From Firmicutes bacterium CAG:345 (lineage in GTDB: Bacteria > Bacillota_I > Bacilli_A > RFN20 > CAG-288), in NCBI GenBank assembly GCA_000433315.1, contig FR893375.1, forward strand, positions 1-64,000: a DNA stretch of 64,000 nt, written 5' to 3'. The notes beneath the pieces are model-generated. The model ran no database searches. It saw only the letters and a list, made by a program, of their open reading frames with translations, and had not been told where the DNA came from. Position numbers and translations under genes: made by a program. This document shows, in pieces, positions 6,795 to 15,659 of this stretch. Within the stretch, counting starts at the first letter, position 1. Each line of letters starts with the position of its first letter.

Positions 6795-7633
6795 CAGATG
6801 AATTTGAGCAATCAATAACAAAAAAATATCGTGATAAGCTTTGGTCTAAATTTGTTAAAGCAATCAAAGAATATCAACTAATACAACCAAATGATCATGT
6901 ATGTGTTTGTATTTCTGGTGGAAAAGACTCTATGCTTATGGCAAGACTTTTCATGCAATTAAAAAAACATTCAGATTTTAATTTCGAAATTGAATATTTA
7001 GTAATGAATCCTGGCTATAATGAAATTAATTTACAAACAATTATGAACAACTTACAAAAATTATCAATTCCTGCTAAAGTTGTTGAATCAAATATTTTTG
7101 AAATTGCTAATTCACAAGATAAAAGTCCTTGTTTTTTATGTGCAAAAATGAGAAGAGGAGCTCTTTATAATTTTGCTAAGAAAATGGGATGCAATAAAAT
7201 TGCATTAGGACATCATTACGATGATGTAATTGAAACAACTTTAATGAATTTACTAAATTCAGGATCTTTTCAAACAATGCTTCCTAAATTAAAATCCACC
7301 AATTTTGAGGGGATGGAATTAATAAGACCTATGTATTTAATAAGAGAAAAAGATATTATTTCTTGGAAAAATTATCATCACTTACAATTCATTCAATGTG
7401 CCTGTAGATTTACAGAAAATTGCGCAATTTGTGATAATGGAGGTGGTGGCTCCCAAAGATACGCTACAAAACAATTAATCAAAGAATTAGTTAAAAATTA
7501 TAATCCACAAGTAGAAAAAAATATTTTTAAAAGTGCAGATAACGTTACTCTAGATATGATTCTTGGATATAAAGAAAAAGGTGTACATCATAACTACTTA
7601 GAAAATTACGATAAGAAAAAAAGTGAAGATTAA
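6791..7633 (+). CDS. ttcA: TtcA-like tRNA thiolase (PP-loop ATPase)
   Basis: The 280-residue protein has the PP-loop SGGKDS at residues 42-47. It also has CFLC at 114-117 and cysteines at 203, 205, 211 and 214, where TtcA enzymes bind a [4Fe-4S] cluster using CxxC plus one later Cys. LGHHYDDVIETTLMNLL is a family hallmark. TtcA makes 2-thiocytidine at position 32 of tRNA using ATP and sulfur from a cysteine desulfurase. The extra Cys cluster near the end (CACRFTENCAIC) looks like an added metal site. It overlaps the desulfurase gene by four bases. The exact tRNA substrate is not certain. Confidence 0.8.
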   Translation: MTDEFEQSITKKYRDKLWSKFVKAIKEYQLIQPNDHVCVCISGGKDSMLMARLFMQLKKHSDFNFEIEYLVMNPGYNEINLQTIMNNLQKLSIPAKVVESNIFEIANSQDKSPCFLCAKMRRGALYNFAKKMGCNKIALGHHYDDVIETTLMNLLNSGSFQTMLPKLKSTNFEGMELIRPMYLIREKDIISWKNYHHLQFIQCACRFTENCAICDNGGGGSQRYATKQLIKELVKNYNPQVEKNIFKSADNVTLDMILGYKEKGVHHNYLENYDKKKSED

Positions 7634-7654
7634 CTATAGGAGAAAAACAAATAA

Positions 7655-8452
7655 ATGAAAAAAATAGTCTTTAGTGATATAGATGGTACACTTCTCACTT
7701 CTGAACATAAACTTTCAAAAAACACTCTTTTTGCTATAAATAAACTTCAAGAAAAAAATATAGATTTTGTAATAATATCTGCTAGAAGTCCATCAGGAAT
7801 TTATCCTATTCTTTTAAAAAACAATTTTTCTTGTCCGATAATTTCATATAGTGGAGCTTTAATCCTCGATAAAGACAAAAACGTTTTATATCATAAAGGA
7901 ATGAATAAAGAAGAAGCAGAAGAAATTATTTCATTTATTGAAGAACAAAATTTTGATTTAACATGGTGCATATATTCTTTTGATCAATGGGTAGTTAAAA
8001 ATAAAAATGATTCACGGATAATTAGAGAAGAAAATATCGTTGAAGCAAAAGCTGTTGAAGGAAATCTAAACACAATAGAAAAAGAAGAAATACATAAAAT
8101 CTTATGCATTTGCAATCCTGATAAAACAACTTCTTATGAAGAGATTATTAAAGCTAAATTTCCAAAATTATCAATAGTAAAATCATCTCCAATCCTTCTT
8201 GAAATTATGGCAAAAAATATTACAAAAGCTACCGCCATTGAAAAATTATGTGAACTAAAAAATATATCAATAGAAAAAACTATTGCATTTGGTGATAATT
8301 ACAACGATTTTGAAATGCTCACAACAGTTAAGCAAGGCTTTTTAATGGACAATGCACCTGATGAATTAAAAAAATTAATAAAACTTCATACTGATAGCAA
8401 CGATAATGATGGGATTTATAAAGCTTTAAAAGAACTGTCATTATTGGATTGA
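7655..8452 (+). CDS. Cof-type HAD family phosphatase
   Basis: The 265-residue protein has HAD motif I as DIDGTLL at residues 8-14, motif II within IISAR, a type IIB cap in the middle, the lysine of motif III in a KATAIEKL segment, and motif IV as FGDNYNDFEML. Such enzymes dephosphorylate sugar phosphates or nucleotides in the cytosol. GGAG lies upstream of the ATG. It is the last gene of the tcdA operon, 21 bases behind the ttcA-like gene. The substrate cannot be told from sequence. Confidence 0.85.
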   Translation: MKKIVFSDIDGTLLTSEHKLSKNTLFAINKLQEKNIDFVIISARSPSGIYPILLKNNFSCPIISYSGALILDKDKNVLYHKGMNKEEAEEIISFIEEQNFDLTWCIYSFDQWVVKNKNDSRIIREENIVEAKAVEGNLNTIEKEEIHKILCICNPDKTTSYEEIIKAKFPKLSIVKSSPILLEIMAKNITKATAIEKLCELKNISIEKTIAFGDNYNDFEMLTTVKQGFLMDNAPDELKKLIKLHTDSNDNDGIYKALKELSLLD

Positions 8453-8496
8453 TTTTAAACAAACAACCTAAAAATATATTTTAAAAATGTCTATAA

Positions 8497-8536
8497 AATA
8501 AGAGCTGTTTTTTTAATATTCAGCTCTTATTTTTTC
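8497..8536. terminator. bidirectional terminator between convergent genes
   Basis: AATAAGAGCTG (8497-8507) pairs perfectly with CAGCTCTTATT (8521-8531); T runs lie on both sides. It serves the HAD gene on the plus strand and the GH3 gene on the minus strand. Confidence 0.85.
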
Positions 8537-8538
8537 GT

Positions 8539-10500
8539 TTAATCTACAATAATTCTTTCTTTTAATATAATATCGTGAGAATTTTTTCCAATCAAAATAT
8601 CAAAAGCACCTGGTTTAACATGATATTCATCATAATATGTTGAATAATAAGAAAAATCTTTTCTCTTCAATTCAATTATAACTTCTTTCTTTTCATGAGC
8701 CTTAATAAATATTTTTTCATATCCTTTCAACTCATAATCAGGTCTATATACTTCTTTTACAACTTCGCGAATATATAATTGACAAACCTCAGCTCCATCA
8801 ATTTCCGTTTCATTTTCTATATCAAAGCTAACTTTATACACATCTTTAATTTGTTCTATTTTAAGATTAGAATATTCAAATTTAGAATAACTAAGCCCAT
8901 AGCCAAAAGGAAATAATACAGGAACATTAAAGGTCTCATAATAACGATATCCGATATTTAATCCTTCATCATATTTCATAACAGAAGAATCATGGTATGA
9001 TTTCATTGCTGGAGAATCTTCTAATTTTAATGGAAAAGTTTCAGATAATCTTCCACTTGGATTTATTTTTCCAACCAAAATATTTGCTAATGCTTTATGA
9101 CCTAATTCACCACCATATCCCATATAAACAACAGCTTCAACTTTATCAATCCATGAAGACATATCAATTGCTGAACCAGCTTCTACAACAATAATAAGAT
9201 GTTTAGCAACTTTAGCAAAATCATTTATTAAAATTTCTTCTTCTTTTGATAATTTAATTCCTTCTCTATCAGCACATTCAAATTCCAAATTTGCAGAATC
9301 ACCAACAGCCAAAATTGTATATTCAGCTTGTGCACTATATTCTAAAGCTTTCTTTGCATTACCAACATGTGCCAAATGTCCTAATTTTTCCCAAATAGAT
9401 TCATAATATTGAACATCATAACATTCTGCTTTCAAAGCTTCTTCAAGTGAAATAAAAGGTAATTCAGGACAAACTTGGCTAGATCCGCCACCACAATAAT
9501 ATCTAGAAGCAGGATCGCCGGTAATAAAAATTTTCTTTTCAGGTTTTAAAGGAAGAACATTATTTTCATTTTTCAATAAAACTATTCCTTCTTCAGCAAT
9601 TTTCAACGCAACATTTCTTCTTTCATTTATGGACATATCCATTTTTCTTAATTTGCTTTCTTTTTCACATTTTTCAGCCAACTCAATAACTTTTACTGCA
9701 GATTCATCAAGTTTTCTTTCATTCAAGATATTTTCCTGAGCTTTTTTCATCATTAAATTATGATGATTTTCATTATATGGCATTTCTAAATTCAGTCCCG
9801 CGTTTAATGAAGCTTCAGAATCTTTTACAGCATCCCAATCCGACATTATTAAACCATCAAACTTAAAGTTATTTCTTAAAACATTATAAAGTTTATTATT
9901 TTCACTCATTCTTCTGCCATTTACCAAATTATAAGAACACATAACCGTCCATGGTTTGGCTTCCATAGCTATTTCAAATGTTTTCAAATAAATTTCATGC
10001 AAAGTCCTTTCATCAACTTCCATCGATGCCCAATGGCGAGAGAATTCGGAATTATTGCAACAAAAATGTTTTATGCATGTGCCAACGTGCATTTTCTGAA
10101 CTCCTTCAATATATTTTTTTGCTAATGTTCCTGCTAAATACGGATCTTCAGAATAATATTCAAAGTTTCGTCCATTGGTCGGAAGCCTTTTAATATTAAC
10201 ACCAGGACCTAACACAATATCAACTTTTTGTTCTATACAATCATTTCCGATAGATTTACCAAGAAGTTTAGCTAAATCACAATTCCATGTTTGTGATAAA
10301 ACTTGTGTTGAAGGATATGCTACAGATTTAATTACTTCTTTTTGTTCAGGATTACTTTTATCTAACGGTTGCCTTAATCCAACAGGTCCATCTGATAATA
10401 CAAATTTGTATAAACTGCCATCTGCTGTATCATTAGACCAAAAGTCAGCTCCCATGACTAATTTAACTTTTTGAATTTTATTCAATTTAGAAATATCCAT
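8539..10500 (-). CDS. glycoside hydrolase family 3 beta-glucosidase
   Basis: The protein is 653 residues with no signal peptide, so it is cytoplasmic. The order is: GH3 N-terminal barrel (about 20-290) with KHFCCNNSE and the nucleophile Asp in FDGLIMSDWDAV; a GH3 C-terminal alpha/beta domain (about 300-530) with GGGSSQVCP and the acid/base region near ADREGIKLS; and an FnIII-like domain at the end. It would cut beta-linked glucosides or related oligosaccharides that have been imported. AGAGGTGAGG lies just before the ATG. It ends at the bidirectional terminator. No cre-like operator was seen upstream. Confidence 0.9.
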   Translation of the reverse strand: MDISKLNKIQKVKLVMGADFWSNDTADGSLYKFVLSDGPVGLRQPLDKSNPEQKEVIKSVAYPSTQVLSQTWNCDLAKLLGKSIGNDCIEQKVDIVLGPGVNIKRLPTNGRNFEYYSEDPYLAGTLAKKYIEGVQKMHVGTCIKHFCCNNSEFSRHWASMEVDERTLHEIYLKTFEIAMEAKPWTVMCSYNLVNGRRMSENNKLYNVLRNNFKFDGLIMSDWDAVKDSEASLNAGLNLEMPYNENHHNLMMKKAQENILNERKLDESAVKVIELAEKCEKESKLRKMDMSINERRNVALKIAEEGIVLLKNENNVLPLKPEKKIFITGDPASRYYCGGGSSQVCPELPFISLEEALKAECYDVQYYESIWEKLGHLAHVGNAKKALEYSAQAEYTILAVGDSANLEFECADREGIKLSKEEEILINDFAKVAKHLIIVVEAGSAIDMSSWIDKVEAVVYMGYGGELGHKALANILVGKINPSGRLSETFPLKLEDSPAMKSYHDSSVMKYDEGLNIGYRYYETFNVPVLFPFGYGLSYSKFEYSNLKIEQIKDVYKVSFDIENETEIDGAEVCQLYIREVVKEVYRPDYELKGYEKIFIKAHEKKEVIIELKRKDFSYYSTYYDEYHVKPGAFDILIGKNSHDIILKERIIVD

Positions 10501-10666
10501 ACCTCACCTCTTTACTGATATAAGTTTTAAATTTTGAAAGTGCATACATTTATAATATATATTAAAAGATATAATTATTGAAGAAATTTAAAATAAATTT
10601 ATTTTTACGGCTATAAAAAATAAAAAAATATTATAGTTTTTTTACATCTTTTTTTATATTTTTTTG

Positions 10667-10696
10667 TTGCTTTTAAAAATTTTTACCATATATAAT
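10667..10696 (+). promoter_or_regulatory. promoter of a small transcription unit
   Basis: TTGCTT at 10667-10672, an 18-bp spacer and TATAAT at 10691-10696. It drives the short unit that ends at the terminator 10798-10838. Confidence 0.65.
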
Positions 10697-10715
10697 AGTT
10701 GCGTGAGGAAAATAT

Positions 10716-10826
10716 ATGACTTTTAATCTCATTATAAAAAAATCCTTATCAAAAATAATAGAACAAAAGTCCATAGTCTCTATATCTAGAAAATCATCTT
10801 TATTAAACTTAAATAACAACGTTTAA
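10716..10826 (+). CDS. 36-residue small protein, or small RNA, of unknown function
   Basis: The ORF starts with ATG at 10716 behind TGAGGAAAAT, has its own promoter, and its stop codon lies within the terminator stem. The peptide starts MTFNLIIKKSLSKIIEQ and is basic and polar, with no membrane segment. The compact promoter-ORF-terminator unit of about 135 nt could equally be a small RNA. The surrounding intergenic stretch 10501-10887 holds nothing else that I can support. Confidence 0.45.
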   Translation: MTFNLIIKKSLSKIIEQKSIVSISRKSSLLNLNNNV

Positions 10827-10838
10827 TAAAGGTTTTTT
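10798..10838 (+). terminator. Rho-independent terminator of the small unit
   Basis: CTTTATTAAAC (10798-10808) pairs perfectly with GTTTAATAAAG (10821-10831) around a 12-base loop, then a run of T. It overlaps the last codons of the small ORF. Confidence 0.8.
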
Positions 10839-10887
10839 TATTTTCCTAACAATAGTAAATTTTTATCAAATTACAAAAAGGAGAAAT

Positions 10888-12534
10888 ATGAAAAAGATTA
10901 ATTTACTTTCAGCTTTATTCTTATGCACTATTCTTGCTTCTTGTGCTTCTGAAAACACTTCTAGTTCTTCCTCATATAGTAGTTCATCAACAATTAGTTC
11001 TTCCTCATCTAGTAGTTCATCAACAATTAGTTCTTCATCTTTTGTAGTTAGCTCTGTTTCATCAAGTTCGACTATTTCATCAAGCAGCACATCAAGTTCT
11101 AGCATTTCAAATAGTAGTACAAGTTCTTCATCTATTTCTTCTTCAAGTTCTTCATCTATTTCTAGTTCAACAAGCGTTCCAAGTTATGAAGGAAATATTC
11201 TTTCTTTAAATTCTAAAAATTTTAATAGTGTTGATGCTTTAGTCCTAAATAATATAACTCCAAATACTCAATACGAATCTGAATTTACTTTTGCTAAAAA
11301 TGGTTCTTATCTTTCATCAAAAAGAATTACTGAAATTGAAAAAATTGAAGTTTTAGTATACGGAACATACGATAATTTAAAAATGTATGCTTCTGAAAAT
11401 GCTGATGAAGAAAAATTAATTACTGCCACAAAAGAAGAAAAAACATCAGAAAATGAAGCTCAGAATAATGTTTTATATACTTATTCTTTTGATACTCCAA
11501 CAGATGTCTTCTATTTAACTAACCCTTCTACTTATAATGTCCAAGTCTTTACAATTGATATTTATTATAAAGGACAAATAAATGATGCTGAGCCTGAACC
11601 AGTAGAAAAAGACATTACAATTTCTAGAGCTCTTGAAATCGGAAATGCATTGAGCTCAAGTCGTGGAACAACAGAAACCACTTATATTATCAATGGTGTT
11701 GTCACAAATATTTCCGGAAAAGAAGTTACAATTACTCAGGATGATTCCAGCATTATCGCCTATGTTCCAACACCTGTCGAGAACCTTTATATAGGTTATT
11801 CTGTAGCTTTAGAAGGTAAAATTCAAAATTATTATGGCAAAATAGAAATTGTTGAATTCACACTTTTAGATTATCTTGCTGCAACATATAATGTTGATTT
11901 ACAAGAATTTGAAAACGGAATAGTTAATGTATCAAAATCTAGTGATATCAACTATGGTGAAGAAATTACTTTAACTGCTGTCCCTAACGAAGGATATAAA
12001 GTCCTATCTTTATTCATCGATAACGAAAGACAAAATCTTGATGAAAACAATTCTATTTCTCTAATAATGACTCATAATATTTCAGTAAAAGCTGAATTTA
12101 TTTCTAATGATGTAGTTATCGAAGAAACTGTTACTTTAAAATATGTTTTTGCCGATTATCCTGCAGGAACACAATATGCCACTGAAACTCATAAACTTGA
12201 TGAAAACACTTCTATATCAACTGAAAAAGCTCACTTTACTTCTGAGCTTCGTCTTTATAACAGCTCAACAAATGATAGTGTTGCAACAATACATTCCGCT
12301 AAGCCTATTAAATCAATTTATTTCAATGCTGGATATAGTGCTTCTGAATTATCAGTTTATGGTTCTACTGATGGAGAAACATTTGAACTTATTTCAGCAT
12401 TAGTAACAACTTCAGCATATAAAGTGCTTTCTCTTGAAAACATTGAAGAATCTTCCTACACATATATTAAGCTTGATGTCACTGGTTCAAAGCAAGTTAG
12501 AATTAAAGACTTCAGCATTGTAGTTGCAAAATAA
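10888..12534 (+). CDS. serine-rich surface lipoprotein with OB-fold-like and InlB-type repeat domains
   Basis: The protein is 548 residues. A lipoprotein signal ends LASC (Cys about residue 19), followed by about 80 residues that are almost only Ser with some Thr, Ile and Val, a flexible linker encoded by imperfect short repeats. Next comes a beta domain (about 103-230), then one resembling the OB-fold that follows nuclease-type domains (ISRALEIGNALSSSRGTTE, then INGVVTNISGKEVTITQDDS), then a divergent InlB B-repeat (YGEEITLTAVPNEGYKV), and a C-terminal beta domain with YIKLDVTG. It is anchored outside the membrane, probably binding or modifying a polymer; no catalytic site is evident. GGAG lies seven bases before the ATG. 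Confidence 0.75.
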   Translation: MKKINLLSALFLCTILASCASENTSSSSSYSSSSTISSSSSSSSSTISSSSFVVSSVSSSSTISSSSTSSSSISNSSTSSSSISSSSSSSISSSTSVPSYEGNILSLNSKNFNSVDALVLNNITPNTQYESEFTFAKNGSYLSSKRITEIEKIEVLVYGTYDNLKMYASENADEEKLITATKEEKTSENEAQNNVLYTYSFDTPTDVFYLTNPSTYNVQVFTIDIYYKGQINDAEPEPVEKDITISRALEIGNALSSSRGTTETTYIINGVVTNISGKEVTITQDDSSIIAYVPTPVENLYIGYSVALEGKIQNYYGKIEIVEFTLLDYLAATYNVDLQEFENGIVNVSKSSDINYGEEITLTAVPNEGYKVLSLFIDNERQNLDENNSISLIMTHNISVKAEFISNDVVIEETVTLKYVFADYPAGTQYATETHKLDENTSISTEKAHFTSELRLYNSSTNDSVATIHSAKPIKSIYFNAGYSASELSVYGSTDGETFELISALVTTSAYKVLSLENIEESSYTYIKLDVTGSKQVRIKDFSIVVAK

Positions 12535-12549
12535 ATTAAAAAGCATCAT

Positions 12550-12580
12550 AAAAGCCTCCCGCAAAAAGGAGGCTTTTTAA
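12550..12580. terminator. bidirectional terminator
   Basis: AAAAGCCTCC (12550-12559), loop CGCAAAAA, GGAGGCTTTT (12568-12577), with T on the plus side and A runs upstream. It lies between the lipoprotein gene and the converging ABC transporter operon. Confidence 0.9.
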
Positions 12581-12588
12581 TTTAATAA

Positions 12589-13701
12589 TTATTTAACTAT
12601 TTCTAGTTTACCATCGACAAGTCGTTTTGTACTTTCTTTATCAAATAAGATAATACTATTTCCAACAAAATCAATTGAAACTTCTTCATTAACTTTATAG
12701 TCGATAATACCGAAGATAACCGAAGTTAAAATATCTTCTCCAATATCAACCTTGACTGTTGTTTCCATACCAGCAGGAAGAGTTGAATATACTTTAGCTT
12801 TTAAACCATCTTCACAGATACGGATGAATTCTGGTCTTATTCCTATTACAACATCTTCACTTGGTAATTCAAATTCATTATTTGCTTCAAATCTAGCAAC
12901 AACATTATGGAATTTAACTTCATAAGTATTTCCTTCGATTTGTTTTGCCTTTGCTTGAATAAAATTAATAGCTGGATTACCAACAAAGTCAGCAACAAAT
13001 AAATTATTAGGATTTGAATATACATATAAAGGTGGATCATATTGTTGAAGCAATCCATTTTTCATCAAACAAACTTCAGTAGCAAGAGTCATGGCTTCAA
13101 GTTGATCATGTGTAACATAAACAAATGTTGAATTAGTTGAAGAATGTAAACGTTTTAATTCCGTTCTCATCTCTAAACGCAATTTAGCATCTAAGTTCGA
13201 TAAAGGTTCATCCATAAATAAAACTTTTGGATTAGGTGCTAGTGTTCTAGCAATAGCAACACGTTGTTGTTGTCCACCTGATAATTGACTTGGATATCTA
13301 TCAAGATAATCTTCAATTTTTAACATTTTGACAAGTTCATCAACTCTTGCTTTAATTTGATCTTTACTCCATTTAAGATTTTCAAGGCCAAAAGCAATAT
13401 TCTTATAAACTGTCATATGTGGCCATAAAGCATAGTTTTGAAATAAGAAACCAACATTTCTTTTAGCAGGAGAAATATTGATACCCTTTTTCGAGTCAAA
13501 TACTGTAACACCATCGATTATAATTTCACCAGATGTTGGAGTTTCAAGACCAGCAATCATTCTAAGTGTGGTAGTTTTACCACAACCTGATGGTCCTAAA
13601 AGGGTAACAAATCCACGATCTTTGATAACCATATTAAGATTATCTACAGCAATGGAATCTCCCCATTTTTTTGTTATATTTTTTAAAATAATTTCAGGCA
13701 T
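12589..13701 (-). CDS. ABC transporter ATP-binding protein (FbpC/PotA/MalK class)
   Basis: The protein is 370 residues with Walker A GPSGCGKTT (about 36-44), Q-loop FQNYALWPHMTV, signature LSGGQQQRVAIART, Walker B VLFMDEP and H-loop YVTHDQLEAM. A C-terminal TOBE region (about 240-365) is typical of the iron, polyamine, phosphonate and sugar importers that use one MalK-like ATPase. It is the last gene of a three-gene operon with permease and binding protein, three bases apart from the permease. The substrate is not readable from this subunit. Confidence 0.85.
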   Translation of the reverse strand: MPEIILKNITKKWGDSIAVDNLNMVIKDRGFVTLLGPSGCGKTTTLRMIAGLETPTSGEIIIDGVTVFDSKKGINISPAKRNVGFLFQNYALWPHMTVYKNIAFGLENLKWSKDQIKARVDELVKMLKIEDYLDRYPSQLSGGQQQRVAIARTLAPNPKVLFMDEPLSNLDAKLRLEMRTELKRLHSSTNSTFVYVTHDQLEAMTLATEVCLMKNGLLQQYDPPLYVYSNPNNLFVADFVGNPAINFIQAKAKQIEGNTYEVKFHNVVARFEANNEFELPSEDVVIGIRPEFIRICEDGLKAKVYSTLPAGMETTVKVDIGEDILTSVIFGIIDYKVNEEVSIDFVGNSIILFDKESTKRLVDGKLEIVK

Positions 13702-13704
13702 ATA

Positions 13705-15588
13705 TTAACCTCCTACACCTTTATCAATAGAAGCTCCTGTTAATTTATTAACTACAACATTAATAATTAAAACCGAGAGAATGATAATTAAATTGATACC
13801 ATTACTAATTTGTGTACAATCATATTTTTCATAGTTTTGTAAAACTGCTGTTAAAATTGTACTACTACCTGTTAATAAAACGAATAAGGTCAACTCTCTC
13901 ATACAGGAAACAAATGGTAGCAAATATCCTGAAATGAAACTTGATTTTTGAATAGGGAATAAAACCTTCACCATTCTCTTCCACCAAGGAACCCCAACAA
14001 TTATTGCAGCTTCTTCGATTTCATTCGATAATTGAAGCATAGCATTTGTTCCTGATTTAGAAGCAAAAGGTAAAAATTTAATAGAGCCAACAACAATGAG
14101 TAACACTAAAGAACCATTTAAGAAACTTAATGCACTAGTATAAGAAAGAATCAAATATATAGTAGCGAATGACATTGCTGGAATTAAGTAAGGCAAGAAA
14201 GCTAAATTACTGACATAGTTAGATAATTTACTTCCACGTCTTTTAGCAACACCATATCCTACTAAAATACCAAACGTTCCAGCAATAAATGCACAGACAA
14301 TAGAAATCCATAAAGAATTTAAGAAAGCTTTCCAGATATCAGCATTTCTTAAAATACCAACAGATCCATAAATTGACTCATTAGTTTGTTCTGTTGTAAT
14401 CCAATAATATAATGTAAATGTTGAATAATCACCAGAAACTCTTAAGAATGATTCAAGAGCAAACGATACAAGAGGAATAATGGCAAAGAAAGCTGCATAT
14501 AAAACAACAATTGTAGTAATAACTGGTTTTGCAACTTTTCCAAGTTTAACAAGAGAAATTTGTGAAGATTTACCTGTTACTGTGGTAAATGATCTTTTTG
14601 AATTAGTAATAAATTGATTAAATAAGAGAATTACAATACTGAATAACATCAATACTGTAGCCATAACATAACCTTGACCTTTATATTGAGAACCATTAAT
14701 AAGATTCTTCATTTGTAAAGAAAGAGTCATGAAACCACTTTTTGTTCCTAAAAATGCAGGAACTGTATAACTACTAATAGAACTAGCAAAAACTAATAAT
14801 ACTGTAGAAATAAGAGCAGGCATAACAATTGGTAAAGTGATTCTTCTTAAAATTTTGAATCGAGAAGCTTTCAAAATTGTAGCAGCCTCTTCTAAGTTTG
14901 CATCCATATTTCGCAAAATACCACCAATTAAGATATAAGCAAATGGTGCATAGTGAATACCTAAACATATTGCACAAGGCCAGAATCCATAAACAAAGCT
15001 CGCTGGTACAGCAATATGTGTCAGTGATTGGAGCATCCCTACTTGAGCTTGGGTGCCTTCCAAATAAACATTATTTTTGAAAAAGTTTTCCCAGAACATT
15101 GCAATCGACCAACTTGGCATAATATATGGGAAAACAAATACAGTTGAAATAAATTTTTTAGCTGGGAAATCACTTCTTGTAATAAGCCAAGCAATTCCTC
15201 CACCAACAAATAATGAAATAAGACAAGCAACTAAAGCCATCAATACTGAATTTAATAAAGGCTTATAAAATACGTTGATAGAATAATAATAGTCTTCTTT
15301 TGATACTTCAGAAAATATACCTATCCAATGGTCCATAGTTAGTGCACCAACAGCCTTATGAAGTCTTAATGATTCACCTTGATGGACAAGAATTGTATTA
15401 TATAGAAGATATACTAAAGGAATAACAACAGTAATAGTTAATAATATTGCAAAAATAACTAATATAATATTTGATGGTTTAGAAAAATATGTTTTCAATG
15501 CATTTAATATTTTTCCAAACTTAGACAATTCATCTTTATTTTTGCCCTCAGGAGTCTTATTTTCATCTAAAGATAATGTTTCGTTCAT
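13705..15588 (-). CDS. ABC transporter permease, double-domain (FbpB-like)
   Basis: The protein is 627 residues with a cytoplasmic N-terminus of about 35 residues and about twelve membrane segments in two similar halves. Each half carries an EAA loop: LEEAATILKASRFKILRRITLP in the first half (about residue 235) and IEEAAIIVGVPWWKRMVKVLFP in the second. Fused BPD_transp_1 pairs are typical of iron(III) and 2-aminoethylphosphonate-type importers. GGAG lies upstream of the ATG. It sits between the binding-protein gene and the ATPase gene, with a stem-loop in the 71-base gap upstream. Confidence 0.85.
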   Translation of the reverse strand: MNETLSLDENKTPEGKNKDELSKFGKILNALKTYFSKPSNIILVIFAILLTITVVIPLVYLLYNTILVHQGESLRLHKAVGALTMDHWIGIFSEVSKEDYYYSINVFYKPLLNSVLMALVACLISLFVGGGIAWLITRSDFPAKKFISTVFVFPYIMPSWSIAMFWENFFKNNVYLEGTQAQVGMLQSLTHIAVPASFVYGFWPCAICLGIHYAPFAYILIGGILRNMDANLEEAATILKASRFKILRRITLPIVMPALISTVLLVFASSISSYTVPAFLGTKSGFMTLSLQMKNLINGSQYKGQGYVMATVLMLFSIVILLFNQFITNSKRSFTTVTGKSSQISLVKLGKVAKPVITTIVVLYAAFFAIIPLVSFALESFLRVSGDYSTFTLYYWITTEQTNESIYGSVGILRNADIWKAFLNSLWISIVCAFIAGTFGILVGYGVAKRRGSKLSNYVSNLAFLPYLIPAMSFATIYLILSYTSALSFLNGSLVLLIVVGSIKFLPFASKSGTNAMLQLSNEIEEAAIIVGVPWWKRMVKVLFPIQKSSFISGYLLPFVSCMRELTLFVLLTGSSTILTAVLQNYEKYDCTQISNGINLIIILSVLIINVVVNKLTGASIDKGVGG

Positions 15589-15610
15589 TTTTACTCCTTA
15601 TCTTAGATAA

Positions 15611-15637
15611 AGTGGTGCAACTTTAAGCTGCACCACT
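15611..15637 (-). other. stem-loop inside the ABC transporter operon
   Basis: AGTGGTGCAAC (15611-15621) and GCTGCACCACT (15627-15637) form an 11-bp stem with one G-U pair around TTTAA. On the coding strand no T run follows, so it is not a normal terminator. Such hairpins after a binding-protein gene often stabilise its mRNA or allow partial read-through, making more binding protein than permease. Confidence 0.7.
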
Positions 15638-15659
15638 AAACTTCTTTTTTTAAAATTTA

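Noticed and set aside
8539..10500. cre-like operator for the GH3 gene
   Set aside because: No match to the consensus was seen in the 60-200 bases upstream of the start.
10866..11105. Minus-strand acidic ORF opposite the serine-rich region
   Set aside because: It is the complement of the serine-codon repeats, giving Glu/Asp/Leu repeats by composition, with no ribosome site.
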